From positions 1 to 16,713 of the forward strand of contig CAZLZO010000030.1 of NCBI GenBank assembly GCA_964564025.1: DNA of 16,713 bases. The letters are read 5' to 3'. This stretch comes from DRYM01 sp964564025. GTDB lineage: Archaea; Thermoproteota; Thermoprotei_A; EX4484-217-1. The position numbers and the translations under genes were made by a program. Below, piece by piece: positions 1-6,212 of this stretch. Positions within the stretch are counted from its first letter, which is position 1. Each line of letters starts with the position of its first letter. The notes under the pieces were generated by a model. The model searched no databases. It saw nothing but the letters and a program-made list of their open reading frames with translations, and was not told the DNA's origin.

Positions 1-2
1 GT

Positions 3-545
3 GTCTTATCTATGGGAATAGGTACGTACACTAGTGTTAAAGCACAAAAGCAGGTGAGACTAAGCATTATTTCAAGAGTTATGCTTGCTTCAAAATACGT
101 TGCTCATGTCTTTAAAGAGAGAATCTCTAAGCTAATGAGAGAGAAGGGTTTCTCTAAAGAAGCTGTAGAAGCGATAATTGATGACGCCTTTAAAAATAGA
201 AGTCTTCTGGGAAGAATGGTTGCTGAAGAAGAATATGGCTTAAGGGAAGAAACTCTCGAGGATCCAAAGAAATCAGGACTTTACACAGGAATATTTTACA
301 TCATTGGGGCATTTATTCCCTTAACACCTTACCTCATAGCTTTGCCCGTAATTTACGCTATGCCGCTTTCCTTTCTTTTAGCAGCATTTTTACTCATGTT
401 TATAGGTTTTGTAATAGCTATCTCAGCAGGGTTGAGTGTAAAGAGGAAAATGGCGGAATTAGTTGTAGCAGGCCTTGGCTCAGCTATTATAACGTTTATT
501 ATCGGAAAACTTGCATCGATAATATTCGGTATCGAAATAGAGTAG
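3..545 (+). CDS. VIT1/CCC1-family metal transporter, 5'-truncated by window
   Basis: C-terminal part of a vacuolar iron transporter (VIT1/CCC1) type membrane protein, a family that exports Fe2+ or Mn2+ from the cytoplasm. The reading frame is open to the window edge (V-L-S before the first Met), so the true start and first helix lie upstream. Seen here: a LSMGIGTYTSVKAQ segment matching the family's conserved end of TM2; a charged cytosolic stretch rich in Glu/Lys (about residues 35-85 from the first Met), where the metal-binding domain sits in this family; then three hydrophobic helices, with the family-like IGAFIPLTPYLIALP in the first. It converges with the Lrp/SOR operon (23-bp gap). Family is fairly sure; metal specificity is not visible. 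Confidence 0.82.
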   Translation, partial: VLSMGIGTYTSVKAQKQVRLSIISRVMLASKYVAHVFKERISKLMREKGFSKEAVEAIIDDAFKNRSLLGRMVAEEEYGLREETLEDPKKSGLYTGIFYIIGAFIPLTPYLIALPVIYAMPLSFLLAAFLLMFIGFVIAISAGLSVKRKMAELVVAGLGSAIITFIIGKLASIIFGIEIE

Positions 546-568
546 ATATGGTGTTAAGTTTTTATCCT

Positions 569-997
569 TCATTCTTCTTTAATAACGTCAAGTATTATTG
601 ATGGGCATACTTTGGTAACGCCGGGAAGTTTAGTTATTTCTTCAAAGATTTTAGCTAATTCATCGCCATTCCTAGCCCAAATTACGGCCATTAATGTGTG
701 GTCTCCTGAGGATAAAGCTAAGTACTTAACGTATTCTTTGTCTTTAAGAAACGATATTGTCGGAAATATGTATTCCGGTTCAACATTAATACCGACTATG
801 GATACGGAATTGTAGCCTAATTTTTTGGGGTCCACGATAATAGTGTATTTCTTAATTATACCTCGGCGTTCAAGCTTCTTTATCCTCTTTATTACAGCAA
901 CGTCGCTTATACCTACTCTTTTAGCTAATTCCGTATAGGGTATTCTGGAATTTTCCCGCATTAGTTTTATTATTTCTAAATCCTTTTCATTTATCAT
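569..997 (-). CDS. Lrp/AsnC-family transcriptional regulator
   Basis: DNA-binding regulator of 142 residues, the usual length for a full Lrp/AsnC protein. Residues 1-50 form the N-terminal winged HTH (ISDVAVIKRIKKLERRGII is the recognition helix and start of the wing). Residues about 62-142 form the RAM ligand-binding/oligomerisation domain. It is the last gene of a minus-strand operon, 6 bp after the CxxC protein and downstream of superoxide reductase. An SD-like GGAGAGG lies within the end of the previous gene. The ligand cannot be told from sequence. By position it could autoregulate the operon or respond to redox or amino acid state; that is inference. Confidence 0.9.
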   Translation of the reverse strand: MINEKDLEIIKLMRENSRIPYTELAKRVGISDVAVIKRIKKLERRGIIKKYTIIVDPKKLGYNSVSIVGINVEPEYIFPTISFLKDKEYVKYLALSSGDHTLMAVIWARNGDELAKIFEEITKLPGVTKVCPSIILDVIKEE

Positions 998-1003
998 TAC
1001 TTT

Positions 1004-1276
1004 CTAACCTCTCCGTTTAACTCTGAAAACACCTATTCTAAATTTTTCATTCCCATGTATTCTCTCAAGTTCGGAATCAACATTTAAATCTTCTAAAACA
1101 TATTTGAAATCTTCAATCCAATCATTAACGCCGCATGTTTCACAGAAGGAGCCTTTAAACTTGACAATAATTTTGTTACCACTTATTTTTAGAACTTCGG
1201 CTTCAGCCTCCAGTGCTCTATATTTGTTATAAACTTCTACTGCTTTAGATACTATACTGTTTATACTTTTATTCAT
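1004..1276 (-). CDS. Small CxxC protein, possibly NifU-like fold
   Basis: A 90-residue protein I do not recognise as a named family. It has a hydrophobic beta strand (KIIVKFKGSF) running into C-E-T-C at residues 45-48, followed by an amphipathic helix (NDWIEDFKYVLEDL). Strand, Gly, CxxC and helix resemble the C-terminal NifU/Nfu domain, in which a CxxC pair binds an Fe-S cluster in a dimer. The spacing differs from standard Nfu (G-C-x-x-C), so this is only an analogy. It lies 6 bp downstream of superoxide reductase and 6 bp upstream of the Lrp gene, so it is surely co-transcribed with them. A role in iron or redox handling is inferred from that context. Confidence 0.75.
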   Translation of the reverse strand: MNKSINSIVSKAVEVYNKYRALEAEAEVLKISGNKIIVKFKGSFCETCGVNDWIEDFKYVLEDLNVDSELERIHGNEKFRIGVFRVKRRG

Positions 1277-1282
1277 CGCGTT

Positions 1283-1657
1283 CTACTCTACCTTTATTTC
1301 TTTTCTATTTTCCCATAGTCCATGAAGACTACAGTATTCTATAGCGTAAAGTACTCCGCTTTTCTTAAGCTTAATTGTTAATGTAATGTCTGGCTCAGTA
1401 TATTCGGGGCTTAAGCTAATTGTTGCTAAACGTATTGGATTATATGCTCTTTCTTTTTCGTAAAAGTATACTTCAATATATCTAATTGAGTGCTGGACTG
1501 TATTTGGGTGGGGGCCTACTTTTATTTTAACAGTAAATGGTTCATTTGCCTTTACCTTAAATGGTGCTTCTATTTTTGGCGTATGTGTTTCAGCCTTGCT
1601 GATGACTTCTTTCGAGGCAATCTCAGGTGTATATATTAGTTCTCCAAATCTCTTCAT
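1283..1657 (-). CDS. Superoxide reductase (neelaredoxin, class II) lacking the usual lysine
   Basis: Single-domain superoxide reductase of 124 residues that reduces superoxide to H2O2 at a mononuclear Fe(His)4Cys centre in the cytoplasm. All iron ligands are visible, numbered from the chosen ATG: His25 in ETHTP, His50 and His56 in PHPNTVQH, Cys109 and His112 in YCSLHGLW. The N-terminal desulforedoxin domain is absent (class II). The ferric-site Glu is kept (Glu23), but the catalytic Lys normally between Glu and His is Thr24. Start chosen at the ATG 4 bases after a perfect AGGTGAT SD; the GTG at 1666 lies inside that SD. First gene of the operon with the CxxC protein and Lrp regulator. Activity without the Lys is plausible, since Lys-less enzymes are known in archaea. 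Confidence 0.93.
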   Translation of the reverse strand: MKRFGELIYTPEIASKEVISKAETHTPKIEAPFKVKANEPFTVKIKVGPHPNTVQHSIRYIEVYFYEKERAYNPIRLATISLSPEYTEPDITLTIKLKKSGVLYAIEYCSLHGLWENRKEIKVE

Positions 1658-1661
1658 TAAC

Positions 1662-1668
1662 ATCACCT
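1662..1668 (-). promoter_or_regulatory. Shine-Dalgarno site deciding the SOR start
   Basis: Reads AGGTGAT on the minus strand, a perfect match to the archaeal 16S anti-SD. It is 4 bases before the ATG at 1657. The upstream in-frame GTG (1666) and ATG (1663) overlap the SD itself and so are unlikely starts. Confidence 0.7.
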
Positions 1669-1690
1669 GAGTATATAATATAAATTCCCT

Positions 1691-1702
1691 AAATATAAAT
1701 TT
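1691..1702 (-). promoter_or_regulatory. Likely TATA box of the superoxide reductase operon
   Basis: AAATTTATATTT on the minus strand, about 40 bases before the superoxide reductase ATG. Archaeal transcription starting about 25 bases downstream would give a short leader that still contains the SD. The whole interval is very AT-rich, so the exact box is uncertain. Confidence 0.4.
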
Positions 1703-2198
1703 AGCTATATTTTTATTTATAGTTAAAAAAATTAACTTTAAGAATATAAGGAATTAATTCTAAATATTCATAGTGAGACATTATGAAAATGCTTCTGAAG
1801 CTACAAAATATTATTGAATGTATAGTGATTAAACGTGTAAATAGGTTCATAGTTTCAGTAGTTTTCAATGGAAAAGAAGTAGAAGCTTACATTAACAATA
1901 CTGGGAGACTTACTGACTACATCGTTAAGGGGTAGGAAAGCTTATTGTCTAAGCAAATTAGGCCGCTTAAGAATTATTGCCTTTGAAGATATGGGCTATG
2001 GAGTGCTTGTAGACACTTATTTTCAAATGAAAGCTTTCGAGAAAGCAGTTAGTCTTAATCTTATTCCCTGGCTTAAGAAATGCTTTAATGTTAAGAGAAA
2101 TCCTAAACTCGGCAGCTCTACTTTAGACTATTTGCTTATTTGGTTACTTGAGTTGTTTTAGAAATTTGGATAGTATTTAAACACTTTTGAAACGCTGC

Positions 2199-2208
2199 AT
2201 TTATATTT
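2199..2208 (+). promoter_or_regulatory. TATA-like box before the structured RNA
   Basis: CATTTATATTT, followed about 25 bases later by the start of the GC-rich structured stretch (about 2228). Spacing fits archaeal transcription initiation. A second AT-rich box (TATTTAAAC, 2174-2182) lies upstream. Confidence 0.35.
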
Positions 2209-2227
2209 CTTTTTCCCGATAGGTATT

Positions 2228-2387
2228 AGGGAGCTATCAGGCTTTGCCGATGACGGCTTTACCCCCCCGTAAGACCGCCCAAGTGGTGGCGGTCAATGTA
2301 GCCCCCCGATGAGCTACCGAACCACATGAGGTGGCTGAGGGGGAAGCCCGTAGTTTCGAAAATAATCAAAAGATAAAGCACGGGCAA
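2228..2387 (+). ncRNA. Structured GC-rich RNA candidate, omega-RNA-like
   Basis: About 61% GC over 2221-2350 by hand count, in AT-rich surroundings, with several perfect stems. GCCG/CGGC (2246-2249 with 2254-2257, loop ATGA). GACCGCC/GGCGGTC (2273-2279 with 2288-2294). CCCCC (within 2302-2307) with GGGGG (2339-2343), enclosing AGCTACC/GGTGGCT (2312-2318 with 2330-2336, one G-U). GCCCGT/ACGGGC (2346-2351 with 2380-2385). A competing long-range pairing joins GGCTT-TA-CCCCC (2255-2266) with GGGGGAAGCC (2339-2348), possibly a pseudoknot. A TATA-like box about 25 bases upstream suggests its own transcript. It resembles the tnpB 3'-end guide RNA scaffold in position, but I cannot fold it computationally or search Rfam. 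Confidence 0.55.
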
Positions 2388-2734
2388 CCACTACCTAACT
2401 AAATGCGGAGATAACCTAGTTTATATAGAACTTAAAAGCGCTGTTATGCGTGGCAATAGGTTCTTAGCAATGTATCCTGACTGTTTATCGATCAGAGGTA
2501 GAAGGCATATTACTGAATTAACAAATTATTGCAAAAAAGGTGGAAAAGGATTAATAGTCTTTATTGCTGCTTTACCATATGTTAAAGCGTTTAAGCCTAA
2601 TGACGAAGTAGATCCCTTAATTCGAAAGCTTCTTAAAAAAGCTATTGAGGCTGGTATCGCTGTTAAGGCAATCAGTATGTACTTTAACCCTATACTTCAA
2701 AGTATTGTTTTAGACAATCCAGACTTAAGAACTA

Positions 2735-3172
2735 TTATTTAGATTGTTTACCTAGCATTTTCTGCTTTCTTCTAAAAGACTTCAAAAATGCTTCGAAATC
2801 CTCTGAAGCAGCACCAAATTTTACTACGAAAGAATCCTCAACCATTTTAAGGAGTTTTGAAGCTCTCTTCATATTACCTTCTCTTAAATATCTTTTTACA
2901 TCCTCTAATACCTCTAAAACATAGCGCTGGTTATAACTTATGGCGCTTAATAGAAGAAAGCCTACTACAGCAAATACTACGTATATTATGGCGTTAGCTA
3001 TTGCTGCAACAGTAAATCCATTACGAACAGAGTCGACTGCGAACATTAACACCCCTATTGCTAAAACAGCAATTGCAAAGTTCTTTGAAAGATTTCGTGA
3101 TTTACTAATTTTTGCTGTAACTTTATCAAGAACTTCTATTTCTTCGTTGAAAGAAACTTTTTCTTCTTCCAT
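2735..3172 (-). CDS. Two-TM membrane protein of unknown function
   Basis: A 145-residue protein not recognised as a named family. An acidic N-terminus (EEEKVSFNEEIEVLDKV) is followed by a basic stretch (KISKSRNLSK). Two hydrophobic helices follow at about residues 32-50 (FAIAVLAIGVLMFAV) and 55-80 (FTVAAIANAIIYVVFAVVGF), then a soluble, charged, helical C-terminus of about 65 residues ending in a Lys/Arg-rich tail. By charge, both termini are probably cytoplasmic. Start chosen at the ATG (3172) with GGTG seven bases upstream; a GTG at 3181 would add three residues. Its 3' end overlaps the sfsA remnant by 8 bp, and it is divergent from archease. Confidence 0.72.
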   Translation of the reverse strand: MEEEKVSFNEEIEVLDKVTAKISKSRNLSKNFAIAVLAIGVLMFAVDSVRNGFTVAAIANAIIYVVFAVVGFLLLSAISYNQRYVLEVLEDVKRYLREGNMKRASKLLKMVEDSFVVKFGAASEDFEAFLKSFRRKQKMLGKQSK

Positions 3173-3285
3173 AAAGAACACCGTTCACGTTCTTACGTCT
3201 CCATAAGGAAACAAGGAGTTTGATGTAAATAAGAGTTTTTCTAAAACCACAAGCTTAAGTTAATTGGTGGAGGGTGGAGTTGGAA

Positions 3286-3717
3286 ATGAAAAGGAAGTAT
3301 AAGTTCTTAGACCATCCGGCAGATGCATATATTGAAGCGTATGGAAGTAATTTAGAGGAGCTTTTAGAAAATGCGGCAGTAGCTATGTTTGATGTCATGG
3401 TTGATGTTTCTAAAGTTGAACCTAAGGTTGAGAGAAACGTTGAAACAAGGGGGTTTGATTTAGAAAACCTTCTATATAATTGGTTAGAGGATTGGCTCTA
3501 CTATTATTCAACAGAGTTTCTGGTGTTTAGTAAGTTTAAAGTTCATAAAATATTGAAGGATAATGAAGAATATGTCGTTAAGGCAACAGGCTGGGGTGAA
3601 AAATTCGATGAGAAAAGGCATGAACCTAAAGTTGAAGTTAAAGCTGCAACATATAGTCAAATGTTCATAGGCAAGGTAAATGATAAATGGATTGCTCGTT
3701 TCGTATTAGACATTTAA
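3286..3717 (+). CDS. Archease, RtcB ligase activator
   Basis: Archease of 143 residues, normal for the family, which speeds guanylylation and multiple turnover of the tRNA-splicing ligase RtcB. Seen: the N-terminal FLDHPADAYIEAYG (family DHTADV), a central NWLEDWLYY segment, HEPKVEVKAATYSQM (family H..K.EVKA.TY) and the C-terminal FVLDI with the metal-binding Asp. The Pro in DHPAD replaces the more common Thr. Start chosen at the ATG preceded by GGTGGAG; an in-frame GTG at 3274 sits within that purine-rich SD region and is less likely. rtcB lies about 1 kb downstream on the same strand, and the HTH/Zn-ribbon gene follows after 31 bp. Confidence 0.95.
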   Translation: MKRKYKFLDHPADAYIEAYGSNLEELLENAAVAMFDVMVDVSKVEPKVERNVETRGFDLENLLYNWLEDWLYYYSTEFLVFSKFKVHKILKDNEEYVVKATGWGEKFDEKRHEPKVEVKAATYSQMFIGKVNDKWIARFVLDI

Positions 3718-3748
3718 TCTGGTAAGGTAATATGGAGGAAAATATTTA

Positions 3749-4069
3749 ATGGAAGCAATGGAAACATTACGTGAAAGAATAAAGAAGCTCCTAATAGCAA
3801 CTAGCACTCCCCTTACTATTGAGGAGATAGCTAACGAATTAGGTGTCGAGAGGGAAAGGGTGAAGGACATTTATTCTCACTTAACACATGTTGCAAAAAC
3901 TATACGTAGGGAGAGTAGAGGAAGACTCGTTTTATATATGGTTCCTCCGATCTGTAGGAATTGCGGGTACGTTTTTAAAAATCTAAATAAGCCTAGAAAG
4001 CCAAGTAAATGTCCTAAATGTGGTAGTCAAAGAATAGAGCCTCCAAGGTTTATAATTAAGGAAGCATAA
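3749..4069 (+). CDS. HTH plus zinc-ribbon transcriptional regulator
   Basis: A 106-residue predicted regulator of the archaeal type that fuses a winged HTH to a C-terminal zinc ribbon (the COG3357 class). HTH: residues about 8-55 (PLTIEEIANELGVERERVKDI). Zinc ribbon: C69-R-N-C72 and C88-P-K-C91. GGAGG at 3734-3738 lies 10 bases before the ATG. It follows archease by 31 bp on the same strand and so is probably co-transcribed with it. It ends with a 14-bp antisense overlap with the archaemetzincin gene. A role in regulating archease/RtcB is possible from context only. Confidence 0.9.
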   Translation: MEAMETLRERIKKLLIATSTPLTIEEIANELGVERERVKDIYSHLTHVAKTIRRESRGRLVLYMVPPICRNCGYVFKNLNKPRKPSKCPKCGSQRIEPPRFIIKEA

Positions 4070-4625
4070 GTTTCCTAGAAACTTCAATACCTGCTTTTAA
4101 AAGTTTGCCAGCACATTTTTTGCAGAAGGCAGCTTCTTTAAAGTCAACGTCTAGTATTGAATTACTAAAGCTCATGACGCATTTTCTAATGTTGCAATGT
4201 CTTAATCCGAAGGTATGCCCTAATTCATGCAATACCTCCTTAAATAGTCTAACATAAAATCTTTCAAAATTCTCATGTTCACCATAAAATGAAGGCTTTA
4301 ATCTTGGAAGGAAAACTAAAGCTACGCCTCTTACAGGATCAGCAAGACCAAATACGAAATTTAAGGGTGAAACGTAGGCATCTATGTTGCAGATACCAAC
4401 TATTCTATCGTATCCTAGACCACCTAAATTCTCATAAATCCAGCTGAGTATTTTCTCAGCAAAATACTGGCCTCTTTTCCAATCATAATGTATTAATGGC
4501 GGAACCAGTGTTTCTGAGGAAACCGTTACACTAAAGTTTATGTTGTTCTCTAAATCTTTGCTAAGTCTCAGCAAAATGTCTAATGGAACATAACCACATG
4601 GTTGAATAAGTAAAGTAAAAGACAC
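4056..4625 (-). CDS. amzA: Archaemetzincin zinc metalloprotease
   Basis: Archaemetzincin of 189 residues, a small soluble zinc protease of the metzincin clan. The full signature is present: HELGHTFGLRH (His133, Glu134, His137, His143) followed by Cys144, Cys149, Met151 (C-V-M) and a C-terminal Cys168-x-x-Cys171. The three His bind catalytic zinc, Glu134 is the base, the four Cys bind a second structural zinc, and Met151 is the met-turn. The start is GTG (4625), supported by GGTG 8-9 bases upstream. Divergent from rtcB and convergent with the HTH/Zn-ribbon gene. Its substrate is unknown in archaea; lying between archease and rtcB may be chance. Confidence 0.95.
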   Translation of the reverse strand: MSFTLLIQPCGYVPLDILLRLSKDLENNINFSVTVSSETLVPPLIHYDWKRGQYFAEKILSWIYENLGGLGYDRIVGICNIDAYVSPLNFVFGLADPVRGVALVFLPRLKPSFYGEHENFERFYVRLFKEVLHELGHTFGLRHCNIRKCVMSFSNSILDVDFKEAAFCKKCAGKLLKAGIEVSRKLMLP

Positions 4626-4748
4626 CTTTAAAACACCTAATCAATACTTCAAATTATTAGTATTATGGGGGGTCTTTATAAACATTAAAGTGATAATTGG
4701 GAAGAATTTTAAACAGGTAAAACATAGATAATGTAAGAGCTAAATTGA

Positions 4749-4756
4749 GAGGTGAT
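4749..4756 (+). promoter_or_regulatory. Shine-Dalgarno site deciding the rtcB start
   Basis: GAGGTGAT, a perfect anti-SD match, with 7 bases before the ATG at 4764. The in-frame GTG at 4752 is part of this SD. Confidence 0.7.
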
Positions 4757-4763
4757 TTTTCGA

Positions 4764-6212
4764 ATGGTTATACCGCTACGTAAGATAAGCGATGTAGCAT
4801 ATGAAATACCTAAGGGCACTGTTAGATGTATGAGAGTTCCCTCAATAGTATTTGCAGATGAAACTTTGCTTAAAAAAATGCAGCAAGATCGAACCCTTCA
4901 ACAAGCAGCTAATGTTGCTTGCTTGCCCGGAATTGTCAAGTCAAGTTTTGTAATGCCTGACGGGCATCAAGGTTATGGTTTTCCAATAGGTGGTGTAGCA
5001 GCTTTTGATCCTGACGAAGGAGGCGTGATAAGTCCAGGTGGTGTAGGTTACGATATTAACTGTGGTGTTAGGCTCCTCAGAACAAACCTCATGGTTGATG
5101 AAGTTAGGAAGAGAATGAGAGATTTAGTGGATGCTTTAGCTAGAAATATTCCGGCAGGTGTCGGTAGGGCAGGTAAAATAAGGCTCACTATTTCTGAGCT
5201 TGACAGAGTACTACTTGAAGGAGTCGATTGGGCTATTGATAGAGGATATGCTTGGCCTGAGGATAAAGAACATATTGAAGAGAAAGGTAAAATGGAATCT
5301 GCAGATCCCGACAAAGTTTCCCAAAGGGCTAAACGTAGGGGTGCTCCTGAACTTGGAAGCTTAGGTAGTGGAAACCACTTTTTAGAGATACAAATGGTTG
5401 AAGAAATATATGATAGGAAAGCTGCTGAGAGACTAGGCATTCATAGTGTAGGCCAAGTAGTTATTATGATACATAGTGGTTCCAGAGGCTTAGGACATCA
5501 GGTTGCCTCAGACTACATTCACGTAATGGAGCGTGTTATGAGAAAATATGGAATATATGTTCCAGATAGAGAGCTCGTCTCTGTACCTTGGAATGCTAGA
5601 GAGGCTCAGGACTACTTCGCCGCAATGAGCGCTGCCGTGAACTACGCATTTACCAATAGAACACTAATAGCATACTGGGTTAGAGAATCATTTAAGCAAG
5701 TATTTCACGAAGACTCTGATAAGCTAGGTTTAGAACTAATATACGATGTAGCACATAATATAGCTAAAGTCGAAGAACACGAAGTTGATGGTAGAAGGAA
5801 AAAACTTATTGTCCATAGAAAAGGTGCTACAAGGGCATTTCCGCCAGGGCATCCAGAAATACCAAGAGACCATAGAGACTTAGGTCAAGTTGTCTTAATA
5901 CCTGGCTCAATGGGTACTTCAAGCTATGTCCTGTTAGGTATTGAGTCAGGAAAAACGGCTTGGTACTCTACATGCCATGGTAGTGGTCGTGTTCTTTCAA
6001 GAGCTGAAGCCACAAGAAGATATAGAGCGACAGAAATAATTCAAACTCTAAAAAGCATGGGTATAGAGCTTAGAGCAGCATCTAAGAGAGTGGTAGCTGA
6101 GGAAGCCCCTGGAGCCTATAAGCCGTCAGATGCTGTAGTTAGAGTAGTAGCTAAAGCAGGGCTTTCGCGAATACTAATTAAACTAAGACCATTAGGTGTT
6201 GTTAAAGGCTAA
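4764..6212 (+). CDS. rtcB: RtcB tRNA-splicing ligase
   Basis: RNA 3'-phosphate/5'-OH ligase that joins tRNA halves after intron removal, using GTP and Mn2+. The 482 residues match the family length. Active-site residues seen, numbered from the chosen ATG: Asp97 and Cys100 (GYDINCG), His205 (GSGNHF), His237 (HSGSRGLGHQ), His331 (YDVAHN), and the guanylylated His405 (STCHGSGRVLSR). These correspond to D95/C98/H203/H234/H329/H404 of the Pyrococcus enzyme. No intein is present, unlike some archaeal RtcBs. Start set by the perfect SD. The 3' end overlaps the HAD phosphatase by 21 bp antisense. Archease, its known activator, lies 1 kb upstream on the same strand. Confidence 0.97.
   Translation: MVIPLRKISDVAYEIPKGTVRCMRVPSIVFADETLLKKMQQDRTLQQAANVACLPGIVKSSFVMPDGHQGYGFPIGGVAAFDPDEGGVISPGGVGYDINCGVRLLRTNLMVDEVRKRMRDLVDALARNIPAGVGRAGKIRLTISELDRVLLEGVDWAIDRGYAWPEDKEHIEEKGKMESADPDKVSQRAKRRGAPELGSLGSGNHFLEIQMVEEIYDRKAAERLGIHSVGQVVIMIHSGSRGLGHQVASDYIHVMERVMRKYGIYVPDRELVSVPWNAREAQDYFAAMSAAVNYAFTNRTLIAYWVRESFKQVFHEDSDKLGLELIYDVAHNIAKVEEHEVDGRRKKLIVHRKGATRAFPPGHPEIPRDHRDLGQVVLIPGSMGTSSYVLLGIESGKTAWYSTCHGSGRVLSRAEATRRYRATEIIQTLKSMGIELRAASKRVVAEEAPGAYKPSDAVVRVVAKAGLSRILIKLRPLGVVKG

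Larger units (their letters stand above)
2141..2400 (+). mobile_element. Putative non-autonomous IS200/IS605-type element inserted in sfsA
   Basis: About 255 bp without coding capacity that interrupts sfsA exactly between LDYLLI and KCGDNLVYIELK. The right end carries GAAGCCCGT ... ACGGGCAAC (2344-2387), a stem-loop of the kind found at the 3' ends of archaeal IS605/IS1341 (tnpB) elements as I recall them. It ends 10-15 bases before the host frame resumes, which fits the subterminal hairpins of this family. No direct repeat flanks the insert, as expected for single-strand TnpA insertion. Ends are uncertain by about 6 bp on the left (2138-2147; a GGTTAC is present) and 5 bp on the right. No tnpA or tnpB lies within, so it would be mobilised in trans. 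Alternatives: an independent ncRNA gene or another MITE type. Confidence 0.6.
1783..2742 (+). pseudogene. sfsA: sfsA, broken by a frameshift and an insertion
   Basis: Remains of SfsA (sugar fermentation stimulation protein family), a nucleic-acid-binding protein with a PD-(D/E)XK nuclease-like fold. The 5' part (1783 to about 1932) reads MKMLLKLQNIIECIVIKRVN...NTGRLTDYIVKG and stops at TAG (1933). One base over, the frame continues as GRKAYCLSK...MGYGVLVDTYF...GSSTLDYLLI to about 2140, so removing one G from the GGGG run restores continuity. The 3' part resumes near 2401 as KCGDNLVYIELKSAV...YPDCLSIRGRRHITEL and runs to the normal C-terminus. Both halves match SfsA in order (LDYLL = RIDFML, YIELKS = YIEVKS, GRRHITEL = GQKHLREL of E. 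coli). Between them lies foreign, non-coding, GC-rich DNA. Little other decay suggests a recent event. The ATG at 2446 has no SD, so the 3' fragment is probably not a gene. Confidence 0.88.

Noticed and set aside
2240..2345. C/D box guide RNA, RNase P RNA or SRP RNA
   Set aside because: GATGA and CTGA strings occur, but without correct box spacing or guide layout, and the conserved cores of RNase P and SRP RNA are not seen.
2141..2400. Group II or archaeal bulge-helix-bulge intron in sfsA
   Set aside because: No GTGYG 5' end or domain V-like sequence, and no bulge-helix-bulge seen at the junctions. The GAAGCCC...GGGCAAC end fits a transposable element better; RT-PCR across the site would settle it.
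2446..2742. Stand-alone 98-residue gene
   Set aside because: It is the C-terminal third of SfsA. No SD precedes the ATG, and SfsA-like sequence continues upstream in frame to about 2401.
5048..5440. Open frame antisense to rtcB
   Set aside because: Ser/Leu-rich, no SD, and fully inside a strongly conserved gene. The same holds for the other long antisense frames over top6B, nadE, moaA, moaC and the Lrp gene.
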